Shown here in pieces: positions 24,671-32,742 of a stretch of DNA of 64,000 bases. Origin of the DNA: Salibacterium halotolerans (lineage in GTDB: Bacteria > Bacillota > Bacilli > Bacillales > Marinococcaceae); contig NZ_FOXD01000003.1 of the NCBI RefSeq assembly GCF_900115625.1, positions 1 through 64,000 on the forward strand, written 5' to 3'. The translations under genes were made by a program, and so were the position numbers. Positions within the stretch are counted from its first letter, which is position 1. Each line of letters starts with the position of its first letter. The notes beneath the pieces are model-generated. The model was not told the origin of the DNA, made no database searches, and worked only from the letters and a program-made list of their open reading frames with translations.

Positions 24671-24731
24671 AAAAAGCCGCCCCTCTCGGAGCAGCTCACC
24701 ACTACAGCTAGTATATCAGGGAGGGGCTACT

Positions 24732-24935
24732 ATGAAAAGAATGCAAGAAATCGACATAAATCCTAGCACTGGAGAACTAGATATTGATATAATGGAACAA
24801 AATTCCTCGTTTGCCATTGTGGTGTCTAATGGAAAGGCGAAGCTGACGGAGCTTCCAGACCATGGAGAAGCGAAGATTGTCATGCACCAGGGCAAGGTTA
24901 AGAGGGTGAAGTATGATGAGGGGGAAGAGTTTTAA
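24732..24935 (+). CDS. xtrA: XtrA/YqaO-family protein
   Basis: The 67-residue protein (MKRMQEIDINPSTGELDIDI..., GKAKLTELPDHGEAKIV, GKVKRVKYDEGEEF) matches the XtrA family of PBSX and YqaO of skin. GGGAGGGG lies upstream. Function is unknown. It ends the first early block before the AT-rich cargo operon. Confidence 0.78.
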   Translation: MKRMQEIDINPSTGELDIDIMEQNSSFAIVVSNGKAKLTELPDHGEAKIVMHQGKVKRVKYDEGEEF

Positions 24936-24986
24936 TGCTAGGTTAGTATCTTGCATTAATCGAATTTAATCCAATTTCGTATTATT

Positions 24987-25015
24987 TTGCAGGAATACTC
25001 TTTAATTCATAGAAT
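24987..25015 (+). promoter_or_regulatory. Promoter of the acetyltransferase/ASCH/kinase cargo operon
   Basis: TTGCAG (24987-24992) and TAGAAT (25010-25015) are separated by 17 bases and lie 35 bases before the first cargo gene. A private sigma-A promoter would let the operon work in the lysogen. Confidence 0.6.
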
Positions 25016-25049
25016 CTATTTCTAGTAAATAAAGAGGAGGTATATTATA

Positions 25050-26108
25050 TTGCAACAGACATTTCTTAAACATGAATATTTTAAAAACATTAATTTACAG
25101 GATCCTTTTTTTGATTCACTTAAGGATAATTACGAAGGATTTGAACGATGGTTCCTTAAAAAAAGGGATGAAAAAGCCTACTTTCACGAAAACGAGGAAG
25201 GTATTCAAGCTTTTTTATATCTTAAAGTTGAAGATGAAGAGTTAATTAATATTTATCCTCCTCAACCACGAAAAAAGAGAATAAAAATAGGTACGTTAAA
25301 AATCAATCCACACGGGACTAAATTAGGAGAACGATTTTTAAAAAAAGCTATCGATCATGCTGTAGTTGGTGATATAAAAGAGTTATACGTTACGATATTC
25401 CCTAAACATACAGAGCTTATTACGCTTTTAGAAAAGTACGGATTTAGAGTTGAGGCTAAGAAAACTACTTCAGATGGTGTTGAAAATGTTATGGTTAAAC
25501 GGTTGGATGAAGCTACCGGTGATTTGTTAGCGGATTACCCGTTAGTTAATCTCCATCGTAAAAACATCCATCTTTTAGGGATCTTACCAAAATATCATAC
25601 GCTTCTGTTCCCGGACTCTATTCTCACTAACGAAAGTTTTGATCTTATTAAAGACACATCTCATACAAACAGTATACACAAAGTATACATTTGTTATATG
25701 AAAGATGCCAAATATATCAAGTCGGGTGACATTATAGTAATTTACAGAACCAATGATTATCAGGGACCCGCTGAATATAGGTCTGTTGCTACATCGATAT
25801 GTGTTGTTGAATCTCAAAAATCTAAACAAGACTTTAAAGACTACGATGAGTATTATGAATTTTGCAAGAAGCATAGTGTTTTTTCAGACGAGGAGTTAAA
25901 TTCTTTATATAAAAGAGATGATATGATTGCAATAAAAATGACTTATAATTTAGCAATGGAGAGAAAATTAATAAGAAAGACGTTAATAGAAGATTGTGGG
26001 GTACCTCGAGAAGGTTATTGGGGAATTAAGAGATTAACAGAGGACAAATTTGAAAATATTGTAAAATTAGGTGGTATACATGAAAGTTTTATTATCGATC
26101 AAGCCTGA
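25050..26108 (+). CDS. GNAT acetyltransferase fused to a PUA/ASCH-like domain
   Basis: The N-terminal 150 residues look like a GNAT fold (IKIGTLKINPHGTKLGERFLKKAIDHAV, LYVTIFPKHTELITLLEKYGFRVE). The C-terminal half has a PUA-like (EVE/ASCH) domain at about residues 185-265 (YIKSGDIIVIYR, YRSVATSICVVE) and a helical end. TTG start with GAGGAGG nine bases upstream. The DNA is much richer in A and T than flanking genes, so it was probably acquired. PUA-like domains bind RNA or modified bases; joined to an acetyltransferase this suggests modification of a nucleic-acid-linked target. No function is known. Confidence 0.68.
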   Translation: MQQTFLKHEYFKNINLQDPFFDSLKDNYEGFERWFLKKRDEKAYFHENEEGIQAFLYLKVEDEELINIYPPQPRKKRIKIGTLKINPHGTKLGERFLKKAIDHAVVGDIKELYVTIFPKHTELITLLEKYGFRVEAKKTTSDGVENVMVKRLDEATGDLLADYPLVNLHRKNIHLLGILPKYHTLLFPDSILTNESFDLIKDTSHTNSIHKVYICYMKDAKYIKSGDIIVIYRTNDYQGPAEYRSVATSICVVESQKSKQDFKDYDEYYEFCKKHSVFSDEELNSLYKRDDMIAIKMTYNLAMERKLIRKTLIEDCGVPREGYWGIKRLTEDKFENIVKLGGIHESFIIDQA

Positions 26109-26454
26109 ATTTGTGGAAAAAATCTTTAACGGTGAAAAACAATATGAATATCGAAAAAGTATTTTTAAAAAAGGAGGAGTAGATACTATAGTGGTTTATA
26201 GCACAAAACCTGAAGGGAAAATTGTAGGAGAGTTAACAGTAGAAAAAATTCTTCAAGATGATATTGAAATTTTGTGGGAAAACACAAAGTCCTCTTCTGG
26301 TACAACATATGATTTTTTCAAAAAGTATTTTCAAGGTAAAGAAACCGGGTATGCAATTAAAATTAAAAAAGCGATAAAATATGATGCTCCTTTATCACCA
26401 TTTGAAACCATAAATAATTTTCATGCCCCGCAATCCTTTTGCTATATAAATTAG
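26080..26454 (+). CDS. ASCH-domain protein
   Basis: MKVLLSIKPEFVEKIFNGEK, YEYRKSIFKK and VVYSTKPEGKIVGELTVEKIL are typical of small ASCH (PUA-superfold) proteins; a few characterised members are nucleoside amidohydrolases or RNA-binding proteins. ATG at 26080 lies inside the end of the acetyltransferase gene (29-base overlap), so the two are coupled. It contributes a second PUA-like fold to the same operon. Confidence 0.75.
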   Translation: MKVLLSIKPEFVEKIFNGEKQYEYRKSIFKKGGVDTIVVYSTKPEGKIVGELTVEKILQDDIEILWENTKSSSGTTYDFFKKYFQGKETGYAIKIKKAIKYDAPLSPFETINNFHAPQSFCYIN

Positions 26455-26500
26455 CAGCACCCTAGATAGGACATAATAATCTATAAAGTAAGGTGATCTA

Positions 26501-27031
26501 ATGATATTTGTTGGTGGTATTCACGGGGTCGGGAAGGGATATTTTTGTAATAAGATTGCCGAGCTTTTTAATATATCTCATTATACCGCAAGCGACCTTA
26601 TTTCACTGAAGTCTCATAATAAGTTATCTAAAAATAAAAAGGTTCATAATGCTGAAAAAAATCAATTTTTATTGCTTCTAGCAATAAAAGAATTATCTCT
26701 AAAAAATACACCTTTTTTACTGGATGGTCATTTTAGTCTGTTAAATCATAAAAACGAAATTACTGATGTACCAATAAAGACTTTTCAGGAACTGAAGCCA
26801 CTAACTATAATAGTATTAGAAAATAAGATAGAAACTATTCAGGGGAATTTAAAAAAACGCGATGGAAAAGTTTACGAAAGAAAACTATTAGGAGATTTTC
26901 AAACTCGGGAGAAAACATATTCCCGCGAGATCGCTAATCTGTTAGATATTCCTTATAAAAATTGTGACTTGTCGAAGCCTTTATTTGAAATCGAAAATTT
27001 TTTAATAGAGGATTTGAAGAAATTTAATTAA
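26501..27031 (+). CDS. P-loop NTPase/kinase-like protein of the cargo operon
   Basis: Walker A is clear: GGIHGVGKG at residues 5-13. FLLDGHFSL may be the Walker B strand, and KRDGKVYER resembles a lid with arginines, so the fold is close to adenylate-kinase-like small NTPases. AAGGTGATCTA precedes the ATG. It is the third gene of the AT-rich operon and ends before a strong terminator. Substrate unknown; phosphorylation of a nucleotide or nucleic acid end is inference. Confidence 0.7.
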   Translation: MIFVGGIHGVGKGYFCNKIAELFNISHYTASDLISLKSHNKLSKNKKVHNAEKNQFLLLLAIKELSLKNTPFLLDGHFSLLNHKNEITDVPIKTFQELKPLTIIVLENKIETIQGNLKKRDGKVYERKLLGDFQTREKTYSREIANLLDIPYKNCDLSKPLFEIENFLIEDLKKFN

Positions 27032-27050
27032 TGGTTCTACCAGCCCACTG

Positions 27051-27102
27051 GAGGACGCTTTGATTTACGGTTACGGCCGTGGATCTTGGCGTCCTCTTTT
27101 TT
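27051..27102 (+). terminator. Terminator of the cargo operon
   Basis: GAGGACGC pairs with GCGTCCTC across a 30-base loop with an internal stem, followed by six T. It separates the cargo operon from the late-regulator genes. Confidence 0.7.
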
Positions 27103-27122
27103 ATTAGATTGGAGGATGCTGC

Positions 27123-27236
27123 ATGACCAAGAAGAAGCCGAAAGAGAAGCTGTCAAATAAAGATCTGAAGGAACTGATGGGTATGAATAGACCGACGTAT
27201 GGACGTGGCAGCGGTGGAGCAATTAAGCAGAAATAA
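27123..27236 (+). CDS. 37-residue basic protein
   Basis: TTGGAGGATGC precedes ATG at 27123. The protein is Lys-rich at both ends (MTKKKPKEKLSNKDLKELMG..., GGAIKQK). It stands directly before the late regulator. Similar short basic proteins occur there in other phages, but no name can be given. Confidence 0.5.
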   Translation: MTKKKPKEKLSNKDLKELMGMNRPTYGRGSGGAIKQK

Positions 27237-27248
27237 GGGAGTGTTTCC

Positions 27249-27722
27249 ATGAATCATAAAGAAATTGAAAACCTCATCAGTGATTATTCTCTCATGAAGC
27301 GTGAAATTATCCGATTAGAGGAGTTGGTGCATGGAATAGGAGGGTCTGCTTCACCATCTAACGACAAACTCATTGCACAGTATGGACTTGAAGCGGTAAT
27401 GCCTAAAGGATCCAAAGAGAAAAGTCAGATAGAACTTAAAAACCTGGACCGCCGTGAGCAGAAGCTGCTTAAGAGAATACAGGTGTATCAGGAATTGATT
27501 GATTTTATCGAAGATGCAGAAGAATTGGTAAACGATACGTTGCAGCAGATGGTATATAACTGCATGATGGAAGGCATGAGTTATCGCGCAATCGGGAAGC
27601 ATCTCGGCATATCCAGAGAAAAAGTCAGACAGACGCGTGATGATCTAATCAACCATTTATGCCAAAACTGCCAGTTCTGCCAAAGTTGGCGCTATTTGCA
27701 ATATCATAAGCAGTATGTATAA
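27249..27722 (+). CDS. ArpU/sigma-like late transcription regulator
   Basis: Two long helices are followed by a sigma-region-4-like helix-turn-helix (MSYRAIGKHLGISREKVRQTRDDL, about residues 108-131) and a Cys-rich end (CQNCQFC). Proteins of this shape and place, just before the terminase genes, activate late operons in Firmicute phages. GGGAG precedes the ATG. It would switch on head, tail and lysis genes. Confidence 0.78.
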   Translation: MNHKEIENLISDYSLMKREIIRLEELVHGIGGSASPSNDKLIAQYGLEAVMPKGSKEKSQIELKNLDRREQKLLKRIQVYQELIDFIEDAEELVNDTLQQMVYNCMMEGMSYRAIGKHLGISREKVRQTRDDLINHLCQNCQFCQSWRYLQYHKQYV

Positions 27723-27754
27723 ACTGGGGGCGGTAGGGGAATCAGAATTCTCCC

Positions 27755-27840
27755 ACGAATTACATGAACGACCCTCACGGGTCTTAGCTCATCTGCCGTT
27801 GGCAGAAGGAGAAAACGGCTGGCTGACCGCTGGACGGCTT
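27755..27840 (+). other. Structured non-coding stretch after the late regulator
   Basis: Small stems can be drawn: GACCC with GGGTC near 27770, and CTGCC with GGCAG near 27792-27804. No plus-strand frame with a ribosome site is seen. The place, before terS, fits a packaging site, a late promoter leader or a small RNA. Confidence 0.35.
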
Positions 27841-27843
27841 TAA

Positions 27844-27869
27844 GGCATCTGCGCTGCAGGTGTCTTTTT
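27844..27869 (+). terminator. Terminator after the late regulator
   Basis: GGCATCTGC pairs with GCAGGTGTC (two G-U pairs) around GCT, followed by five T. It would end the late-regulator transcript before the opposing DUF2188 gene. Confidence 0.6.
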
Positions 27870-27905
27870 ATGTAGCACGGCCGCCTGAAGCAGCCGTGAA
27901 AGTTA

Positions 27906-28130
27906 TTATTCAGGAGTGTAGACTGGTTTCGGACGAGCGTCTCTGTATCTCATGGTTATATCGCGGTGATGAATCACTACATCAGCGCAGTGCTTCTCAG
28001 CAATTCCGCGAGCTGCATCGATGGCTTTATTTAAGGTGTTGTGCACCGAAGTAGCGTTCTGGTTCATTTCACCTTTAACCTGCCAGCCGTTCTCATGAGG
28101 AAATACATGTTGATCTCTACCGGTAATAAT
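27906..28130 (-). CDS. DUF2188-family protein with an apparent AUU start
   Basis: A 74-codon minus-strand frame gives a clear DUF2188 product: HVFPHENGWQVKGE, SVHNTLNKAIDAARGIAEKH and DVVIHHRD. The family is small and common in bacteria, with unknown role. There is no ATG, GTG or TTG at the proper place: an in-frame TGA lies two codons upstream, and the well-placed GGAGG is followed after six bases by ATT ATT ACC. Translation from AUU, as in infC, is therefore inferred. It is the only minus-strand gene between the late regulator and the terminase. Confidence 0.7.
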   Translation of the reverse strand: MITGRDQHVFPHENGWQVKGEMNQNATSVHNTLNKAIDAARGIAEKHCADVVIHHRDITMRYRDARPKPVYTPE

Positions 28131-28264
28131 GTCTCACCTCCTAATATATTTAATAACCTGTATCACAATAAAATAACGACTTATTTTGTCGGAATTTGAC
28201 GAACGAATGATGAAGGATTCCCTCCTTTCGGCTCAGAAATTGTTGAGAGGAAGGAGGTGGAAAA

Positions 28265-28432
28265 ATGGATGAAGACTTGATTATGGCCCAAATTGAAGAA
28301 GTTAAAAAAGAGGTTGCTAAGCAGGGAGATGAAATTAGGAGTGAAGCTAGTTCTGCCAATATCGGAACAAGAGAGTTAGATAGTAAGCTAGAAAAGATTA
28401 TCGAGTTGCTTGAGGAAATAAAAAATAAATAG
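28265..28432 (+). CDS. 55-residue acidic coiled-coil protein
   Basis: AAGGAGGTGG precedes ATG at 28265. The product (MDEDLIMAQIEEVKKEVAKQ...) is helical and acidic, ending in Lys. It is followed by a terminator, so it may be read alone. No family is recognised. Confidence 0.55.
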   Translation: MDEDLIMAQIEEVKKEVAKQGDEIRSEASSANIGTRELDSKLEKIIELLEEIKNK

Positions 28433-28440
28433 TTAATATG

Positions 28441-28463
28441 AGCATCCTCCGGGGTGCTTTTTC
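28441..28463 (+). terminator. Terminator before the terminase operon
   Basis: AGCATCC pairs with GGGTGCT around TCCG, followed by TTTT-C-TTTT. It isolates the small gene from the packaging operon. Confidence 0.65.
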
Positions 28464-28513
28464 TTTTGCTCGAAAACAAACACAAATAATGTGGGGGTGG
28501 CGGGTGATGTAAA

Positions 28514-29200
28514 GTGCCGGAAAAACACATTCAAGCAGAGAAGGATTACGTCAAAGGATTGAAATATAAAGACATTGCTGAAAAACATAGCGTCTCAATC
28601 AATACTGTGAAGTCATGGAAACGTCGCTATGAATGGACACGCGAAAAGGGTGCAACCAAAGAAAAAAGGGTGCACACAAAGAAGGGCGCACCGGCCGGCA
28701 ATAAAAATGCGCTTGGCAATACCGGCGGCTCTGCTCCTGAAGGAAATAAAAATGCCATAACGCACGGGCTGTACGAAACCATAGTTGCTGACCATTTTTC
28801 TGAGGAAGATCAGCAGCTTTTTTTATTGTCCGGGCAGATGCAGGGACTGGAACAGGAACTGCAGCTTGCTCGTTATAAAGTTGCAAGGCTGGTCAGAGAG
28901 CAGAACAACAAACGAATGATTGGAACAGGCGGTTCAAAAGAAGGGCCTGAGCCTTATTATTTACAAGACGACTTTTACGAAGACGCTATCCAGAAAGGCA
29001 TTGAGCTCGTATCCAAGTTAGAGGATAAGCTGAACAAGTTGCAGCTGGAGAAAGACAAACTGGAGCTGTCTAAAGATAAGCATGCGCTGGATAAAGCCAA
29101 AGCGAATGTCGATGAAGGGGAGTATGAAGATGATGGATTTATCAACGCATTAGGAGATACCGTCGAAGAGGTGTGGGACGATGACGACAACACAGACTAA
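28514..29200 (+). CDS. Terminase small subunit
   Basis: An N-terminal helix-turn-helix ([24 protein letters not shown]) is followed by the [24 protein letters not shown] segment and a long coiled coil, as in YqaS of skin and XtmA of PBSX. It recognises the phage DNA packaging site. GTG start. It overlaps the large-subunit gene by 20 bases in another frame. Confidence 0.9.
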   Translation: MPEKHIQAEKDYVKGLKYKDIAEKHSVSINTVKSWKRRYEWTREKGATKEKRVHTKKGAPAGNKNALGNTGGSAPEGNKNAITHGLYETIVADHFSEEDQQLFLLSGQMQGLEQELQLARYKVARLVREQNNKRMIGTGGSKEGPEPYYLQDDFYEDAIQKGIELVSKLEDKLNKLQLEKDKLELSKDKHALDKAKANVDEGEYEDDGFINALGDTVEEVWDDDDNTD

Positions 29201-30479
29201 AAAGAAGCCCGCGCTGTTTACATTTTCTCCGTTCTCGATGAAACAAAAGAAGGTCCTGACGTGGTGGCATCCGAAGTCGCCAGTGTCACATAAAGACGGC
29301 ATTATCTGCGACGGATCCGTCCGAGCCGGAAAAACAGTCGTCATGTCGCTCTCTTATATCATGTGGGGCATGGAAACATTTAACGATGAGAACCTGGGGA
29401 TGGCCGGCAAAACCATCGGCTCTTTTCGGCGTAACGTCATTCGGCCTCTGAAGCGCATGCTGAAGTCCAGAGGGTACCGAGTAAAGGACCATCGCGCGGA
29501 TAACTTCATGACCATCAGCTATAAAGGAAAGACGAATTACTTTTATATCTTTGGTGGTAAAGACGAGGGTTCGCAGGACCTGATTCAAGGTATCACATTG
29601 GCCGGGATGTTCTTCGATGAAGTGGCACTCATGCCGGAGTCCTTTGTCAGTCAGGCGGAAGCGCGTTGCTCGGTTGACGGCTCGAAATACTGGTACAACT
29701 GCAACCCGGAAAGCCCTTATCACTGGTTCAAAGAGAACTATTTAGACCAGCTGGAGGAAAAGAATTTAGTCCATCTTCACTTCATGATGCAGGATAACCC
29801 TTCATTGAGCCGCAAGGTTATCGAGCGTTACGAGAGGATGTTCAGTGGCGTCTTTTACGAGCGTTTTATCCTTGGCTTATGGGTGCTTGCCGAGGGCGTT
29901 ATCTTCGACATGTTCAACAAAGAGCAGCATGTCATGAAGGTGAACTTTAAGCAATTTGATAGATATTATGTGTCAGCGGACTATGGCACCCAGAACCCCA
30001 CGGCTTTTGGCTTGTGGGGTTCACGTTTGGGCATTTGGTATAAACTGCGGGAGTATCACTACGACGGCCGCAAAGAAAACAAACAGAAAACACCGCAGGA
30101 CTACCTTGATGATCTGCTCGCTTTTACATCAGATGTCCAGGTTTCTGGCGTTATTGTAGACCCCAGTGCTACACCATTCATTGCTCTGCTGAAGAAGAAT
30201 CGTCTCCGAGTGGTGGAGGCGAAGAATGAAGTGCTGGAAGGTATTCAAAACATGGCCAATGCTTTACGAGAAGGAGAGATCTTTTACGATGAGTCCTGCA
30301 AAGAGACATTCCGAGAGTTCTCTTCTTACATTTGGGACGAAAAGGCAGGCAACCGCGGGGAAGATAAACCAGTGAAAGCCAATGATCATCATATGGATGC
30401 GGATAGGTACTTCATAAATACAATCATTTACGGCCGGGGTAAGAAGTCGCTGACAGAACGGTATAAAAACATGGCGTAA
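29181..30479 (+). CDS. Terminase large subunit
   Basis: The ATPase domain has Walker A GSVRAGKT (residues 45-52) and Walker B MFFDEVAL; the C-terminal nuclease has [16 protein letters not shown] and [10 protein letters not shown] with acidic metal ligands. It is the packaging motor of the PBSX/SPP1 type (YqaT-like). The 432-residue length is normal, with no truncation. Confidence 0.95.
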   Translation: MTTTQTKKKPALFTFSPFSMKQKKVLTWWHPKSPVSHKDGIICDGSVRAGKTVVMSLSYIMWGMETFNDENLGMAGKTIGSFRRNVIRPLKRMLKSRGYRVKDHRADNFMTISYKGKTNYFYIFGGKDEGSQDLIQGITLAGMFFDEVALMPESFVSQAEARCSVDGSKYWYNCNPESPYHWFKENYLDQLEEKNLVHLHFMMQDNPSLSRKVIERYERMFSGVFYERFILGLWVLAEGVIFDMFNKEQHVMKVNFKQFDRYYVSADYGTQNPTAFGLWGSRLGIWYKLREYHYDGRKENKQKTPQDYLDDLLAFTSDVQVSGVIVDPSATPFIALLKKNRLRVVEAKNEVLEGIQNMANALREGEIFYDESCKETFREFSSYIWDEKAGNRGEDKPVKANDHHMDADRYFINTIIYGRGKKSLTERYKNMA

Positions 30480-30493
30480 GGTGAGTGAGCACG

Positions 30494-31813
30494 ATGGCAA
30501 AAAGAACTACAATAGACCGAGCCCAAGACTATAAAGGTGACTTTATGCAGACGGCCGGAAAGGGTGGAGAGCAGGATCCTCTTGTTAGGCAGCAAGCAGG
30601 TGACTGGGCGCTGTTAAGTGATGAAGAAATCACTCGTCTATATGCCGGCAACCAGATTATTCAAAACATCGTGGACATTCCGGCTGAGGATGCAACAAGA
30701 GAGTGGATCACGCTGGAGATGGAAGACGAAAAGCTGGCCCGTGCTTTGGAGAAGCGATTGGAAACGCTGAACGCGCCGGAAGCGATTGAAAAGATGGTAG
30801 CTTATGATCGGTTGCGTGGTGATGGATTTGTCTCCATTGGCGTTACTCAAGGTGGGCGACAGTGGACCTTAGATGATCCGATCAATATTAAGAGTTTACG
30901 GTCCATTGATTACCTGCATCCTTTCTCCCGATTGAAATTAACGAAGTTTCTAATTAACGTCGACCCCTTTGACCCTTCGTTTGGAGACGTGGAAAAGTAT
31001 CAAATAAACCCAGGACATACAACAATGGACGATTCCCCACTACAGAGAGACGTGCATAAATCAAGACTGCTGCACCTGCAGACGAAGCGCATTGAGGACA
31101 GAGACTGGGGACAATCGATACTCGAGCCGATGAAGGACATTATTACGGTGTTTGATACATCGCTGTGGTCGGTTGGTCAGATATTGTATGACTTCACTTT
31201 CAAGGTCTTTAAAAGCAATCAAGCGGAAGGTATGACAAAGGAAGACATGCGGGAAGCGCAGATGCTGATGGACTACATGTTTCGCACGGAAGCTCTTGCT
31301 ATTATTGAGTCGGACGAAGAGCTCAAAAAAGAGGCCACGCAGGTAAACGGAGTAGAGCAGCTGCTGACATTTGTCTGGGACGTGCTGGCTGGCTCGGCAA
31401 AGATGCCGAAAAGCCACTTGCTCGGGCAGCAGTCTGGAACCATATCCGGTGCACAGTATGACAGCCTGAACTATTACGCGCGCATTGCGGGCACGCAGGA
31501 GAACTTTCTCCGGCCTAAGATTGAATACCTTGTTCGGCTTCTGCTATGGGCCAGCGATGAACCCGGCGGTCAGATTGACCCGGACACGATCGATTGGAAA
31601 GTGAAGTTCAATCCGTTGTGGCGCTTGGACGATCAGACTGATGCGGATATCAGAAAGAAGCAAGCTGAAACGGACAGCATCTATCTGAAAAACCAAGTCC
31701 TCACTCCGGATGAAGTCAGGCAGAAGCGCTTTGAGATGGGCAGTCTGATGGACGAGCTGGAAATGCCTGATGATCCGAATGGTGAAGGAGAGGGCAGCAA
31801 TGGCGAGAATTAG
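30494..31813 (+). CDS. Portal protein (DUF1073 type)
   Basis: The sequence (GNQIIQNIVDIPAEDATREWITLE, LRGDGFVSIGV, PKSHLLGQQSGTISGAQYDSLNYYARIAGTQENFLRPKIEYL) fits the DUF1073/anti-CBASS-like portal family. It forms the dodecameric channel through which DNA is packed. AAGGTGAG precedes ATG at 30494. The family differs from the PBSX/skin portal. It overlaps the next gene by 14 bases. Confidence 0.88.
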   Translation: MAKRTTIDRAQDYKGDFMQTAGKGGEQDPLVRQQAGDWALLSDEEITRLYAGNQIIQNIVDIPAEDATREWITLEMEDEKLARALEKRLETLNAPEAIEKMVAYDRLRGDGFVSIGVTQGGRQWTLDDPINIKSLRSIDYLHPFSRLKLTKFLINVDPFDPSFGDVEKYQINPGHTTMDDSPLQRDVHKSRLLHLQTKRIEDRDWGQSILEPMKDIITVFDTSLWSVGQILYDFTFKVFKSNQAEGMTKEDMREAQMLMDYMFRTEALAIIESDEELKKEATQVNGVEQLLTFVWDVLAGSAKMPKSHLLGQQSGTISGAQYDSLNYYARIAGTQENFLRPKIEYLVRLLLWASDEPGGQIDPDTIDWKVKFNPLWRLDDQTDADIRKKQAETDSIYLKNQVLTPDEVRQKRFEMGSLMDELEMPDDPNGEGEGSNGEN

Positions 31814-32591
31814 AGGCGGCGCTTTTCCTACCGCAATCGCTGTCCAGTACGCACGGCGGGTGAAAGGGCTAGTTGATCAGAACCGTAAAATCATGTGGGA
31901 CGCATGGACCAAACGTATTAAGCCCTTGATTCATCAGTACAGAAACCGTAATGACGCTTTGGTGTTGGACGAGGACGAGCTTTCAGATATCCAAAAGGAA
32001 CTGGAAGCCCTCGAGGAAGAGACTGGCGAATCGGTGTTTGTCACTGCAGTTGTCAGCGCCATTGTCCAACAGTTTGTGAATGGATTGAACCAGCGACAGA
32101 AAGAAGAATTTGCCGAGCAGTTCAGGGATGTTGTAGGCATAGACCCTACGATGAATGAATCGTGGCTCGCCTCCTTCATGGAAACAGCAGTGGCTGAGAA
32201 TGTCTCCCGCATCAAGTCCATCGACAGGCAGTATCACGATGACATCAAAACAATTGTCATCCAGGGCGTCCGCAGCGGCGAATCCCTCAACGACATGGCA
32301 GAGCGAATCAAACAGACGTCGGGCGCGGGCAAGCGCCGGGCGATTTTTATTGCTCGAGACCAGACCGGTTCTATCCTTGGTGACATGACGAAGCGCCGGC
32401 ACCAAGAAGCTGGCTTGAAGAAGTTTAGATGGCGTGACAGCGATGACCGGCGTGTTCGAAAGAAGCACCGTGAGCTGGACGGAAAGGTCTTTACATGGAA
32501 GGACGGGGCGAATGGCCTTTACCCTGGCAAGGACTACAACTGCCGGTGTGTGGCTGAGCCATTAGAGGAAGAATTATTCGAGTTCCAGTAA
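31800..32591 (+). CDS. Head morphogenesis protein (Mu F/SPP1 gp7-like)
   Basis: The C-terminal region holds the phage Mu F-like domain: RRAIFIARDQTGSI, FRWRDSDDRRVRKKHRELDG and PGKDYNCRC. Such minor head proteins bind the portal and are injected or help capsid assembly. ATG at 31800 has GGAGAGG upstream and overlaps the portal gene end. Confidence 0.88.
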   Translation: MARIRGGAFPTAIAVQYARRVKGLVDQNRKIMWDAWTKRIKPLIHQYRNRNDALVLDEDELSDIQKELEALEEETGESVFVTAVVSAIVQQFVNGLNQRQKEEFAEQFRDVVGIDPTMNESWLASFMETAVAENVSRIKSIDRQYHDDIKTIVIQGVRSGESLNDMAERIKQTSGAGKRRAIFIARDQTGSILGDMTKRRHQEAGLKKFRWRDSDDRRVRKKHRELDGKVFTWKDGANGLYPGKDYNCRCVAEPLEEELFEFQ

Positions 32592-32604
32592 GGGGGTGAA
32601 GGGC

Positions 32605-32742
32605 ATGGCGGATCCGGATTACCGCATGGAGCGTAAAAAGCAGGATAAAGGAACAGAGAAACAATCCAAAACCATAAGCAATGACAGCTTCCGTACCCCA
32701 ACGAGCGGCAAGCAGATACCGAAAGGGGGTGAGAACGAATGA
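32605..32742 (+). CDS. 45-residue hydrophilic protein
   Basis: GGGGGTGAAGGGC precedes ATG at 32605; the stop overlaps the start of the protease gene (ATGA). The product (MADPDYRMERKKQDKGTEKQ...) is disordered and charged. Coupling on the downstream side supports translation. No family is known. Confidence 0.5.
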   Translation: MADPDYRMERKKQDKGTEKQSKTISNDSFRTPTSGKQIPKGGENE

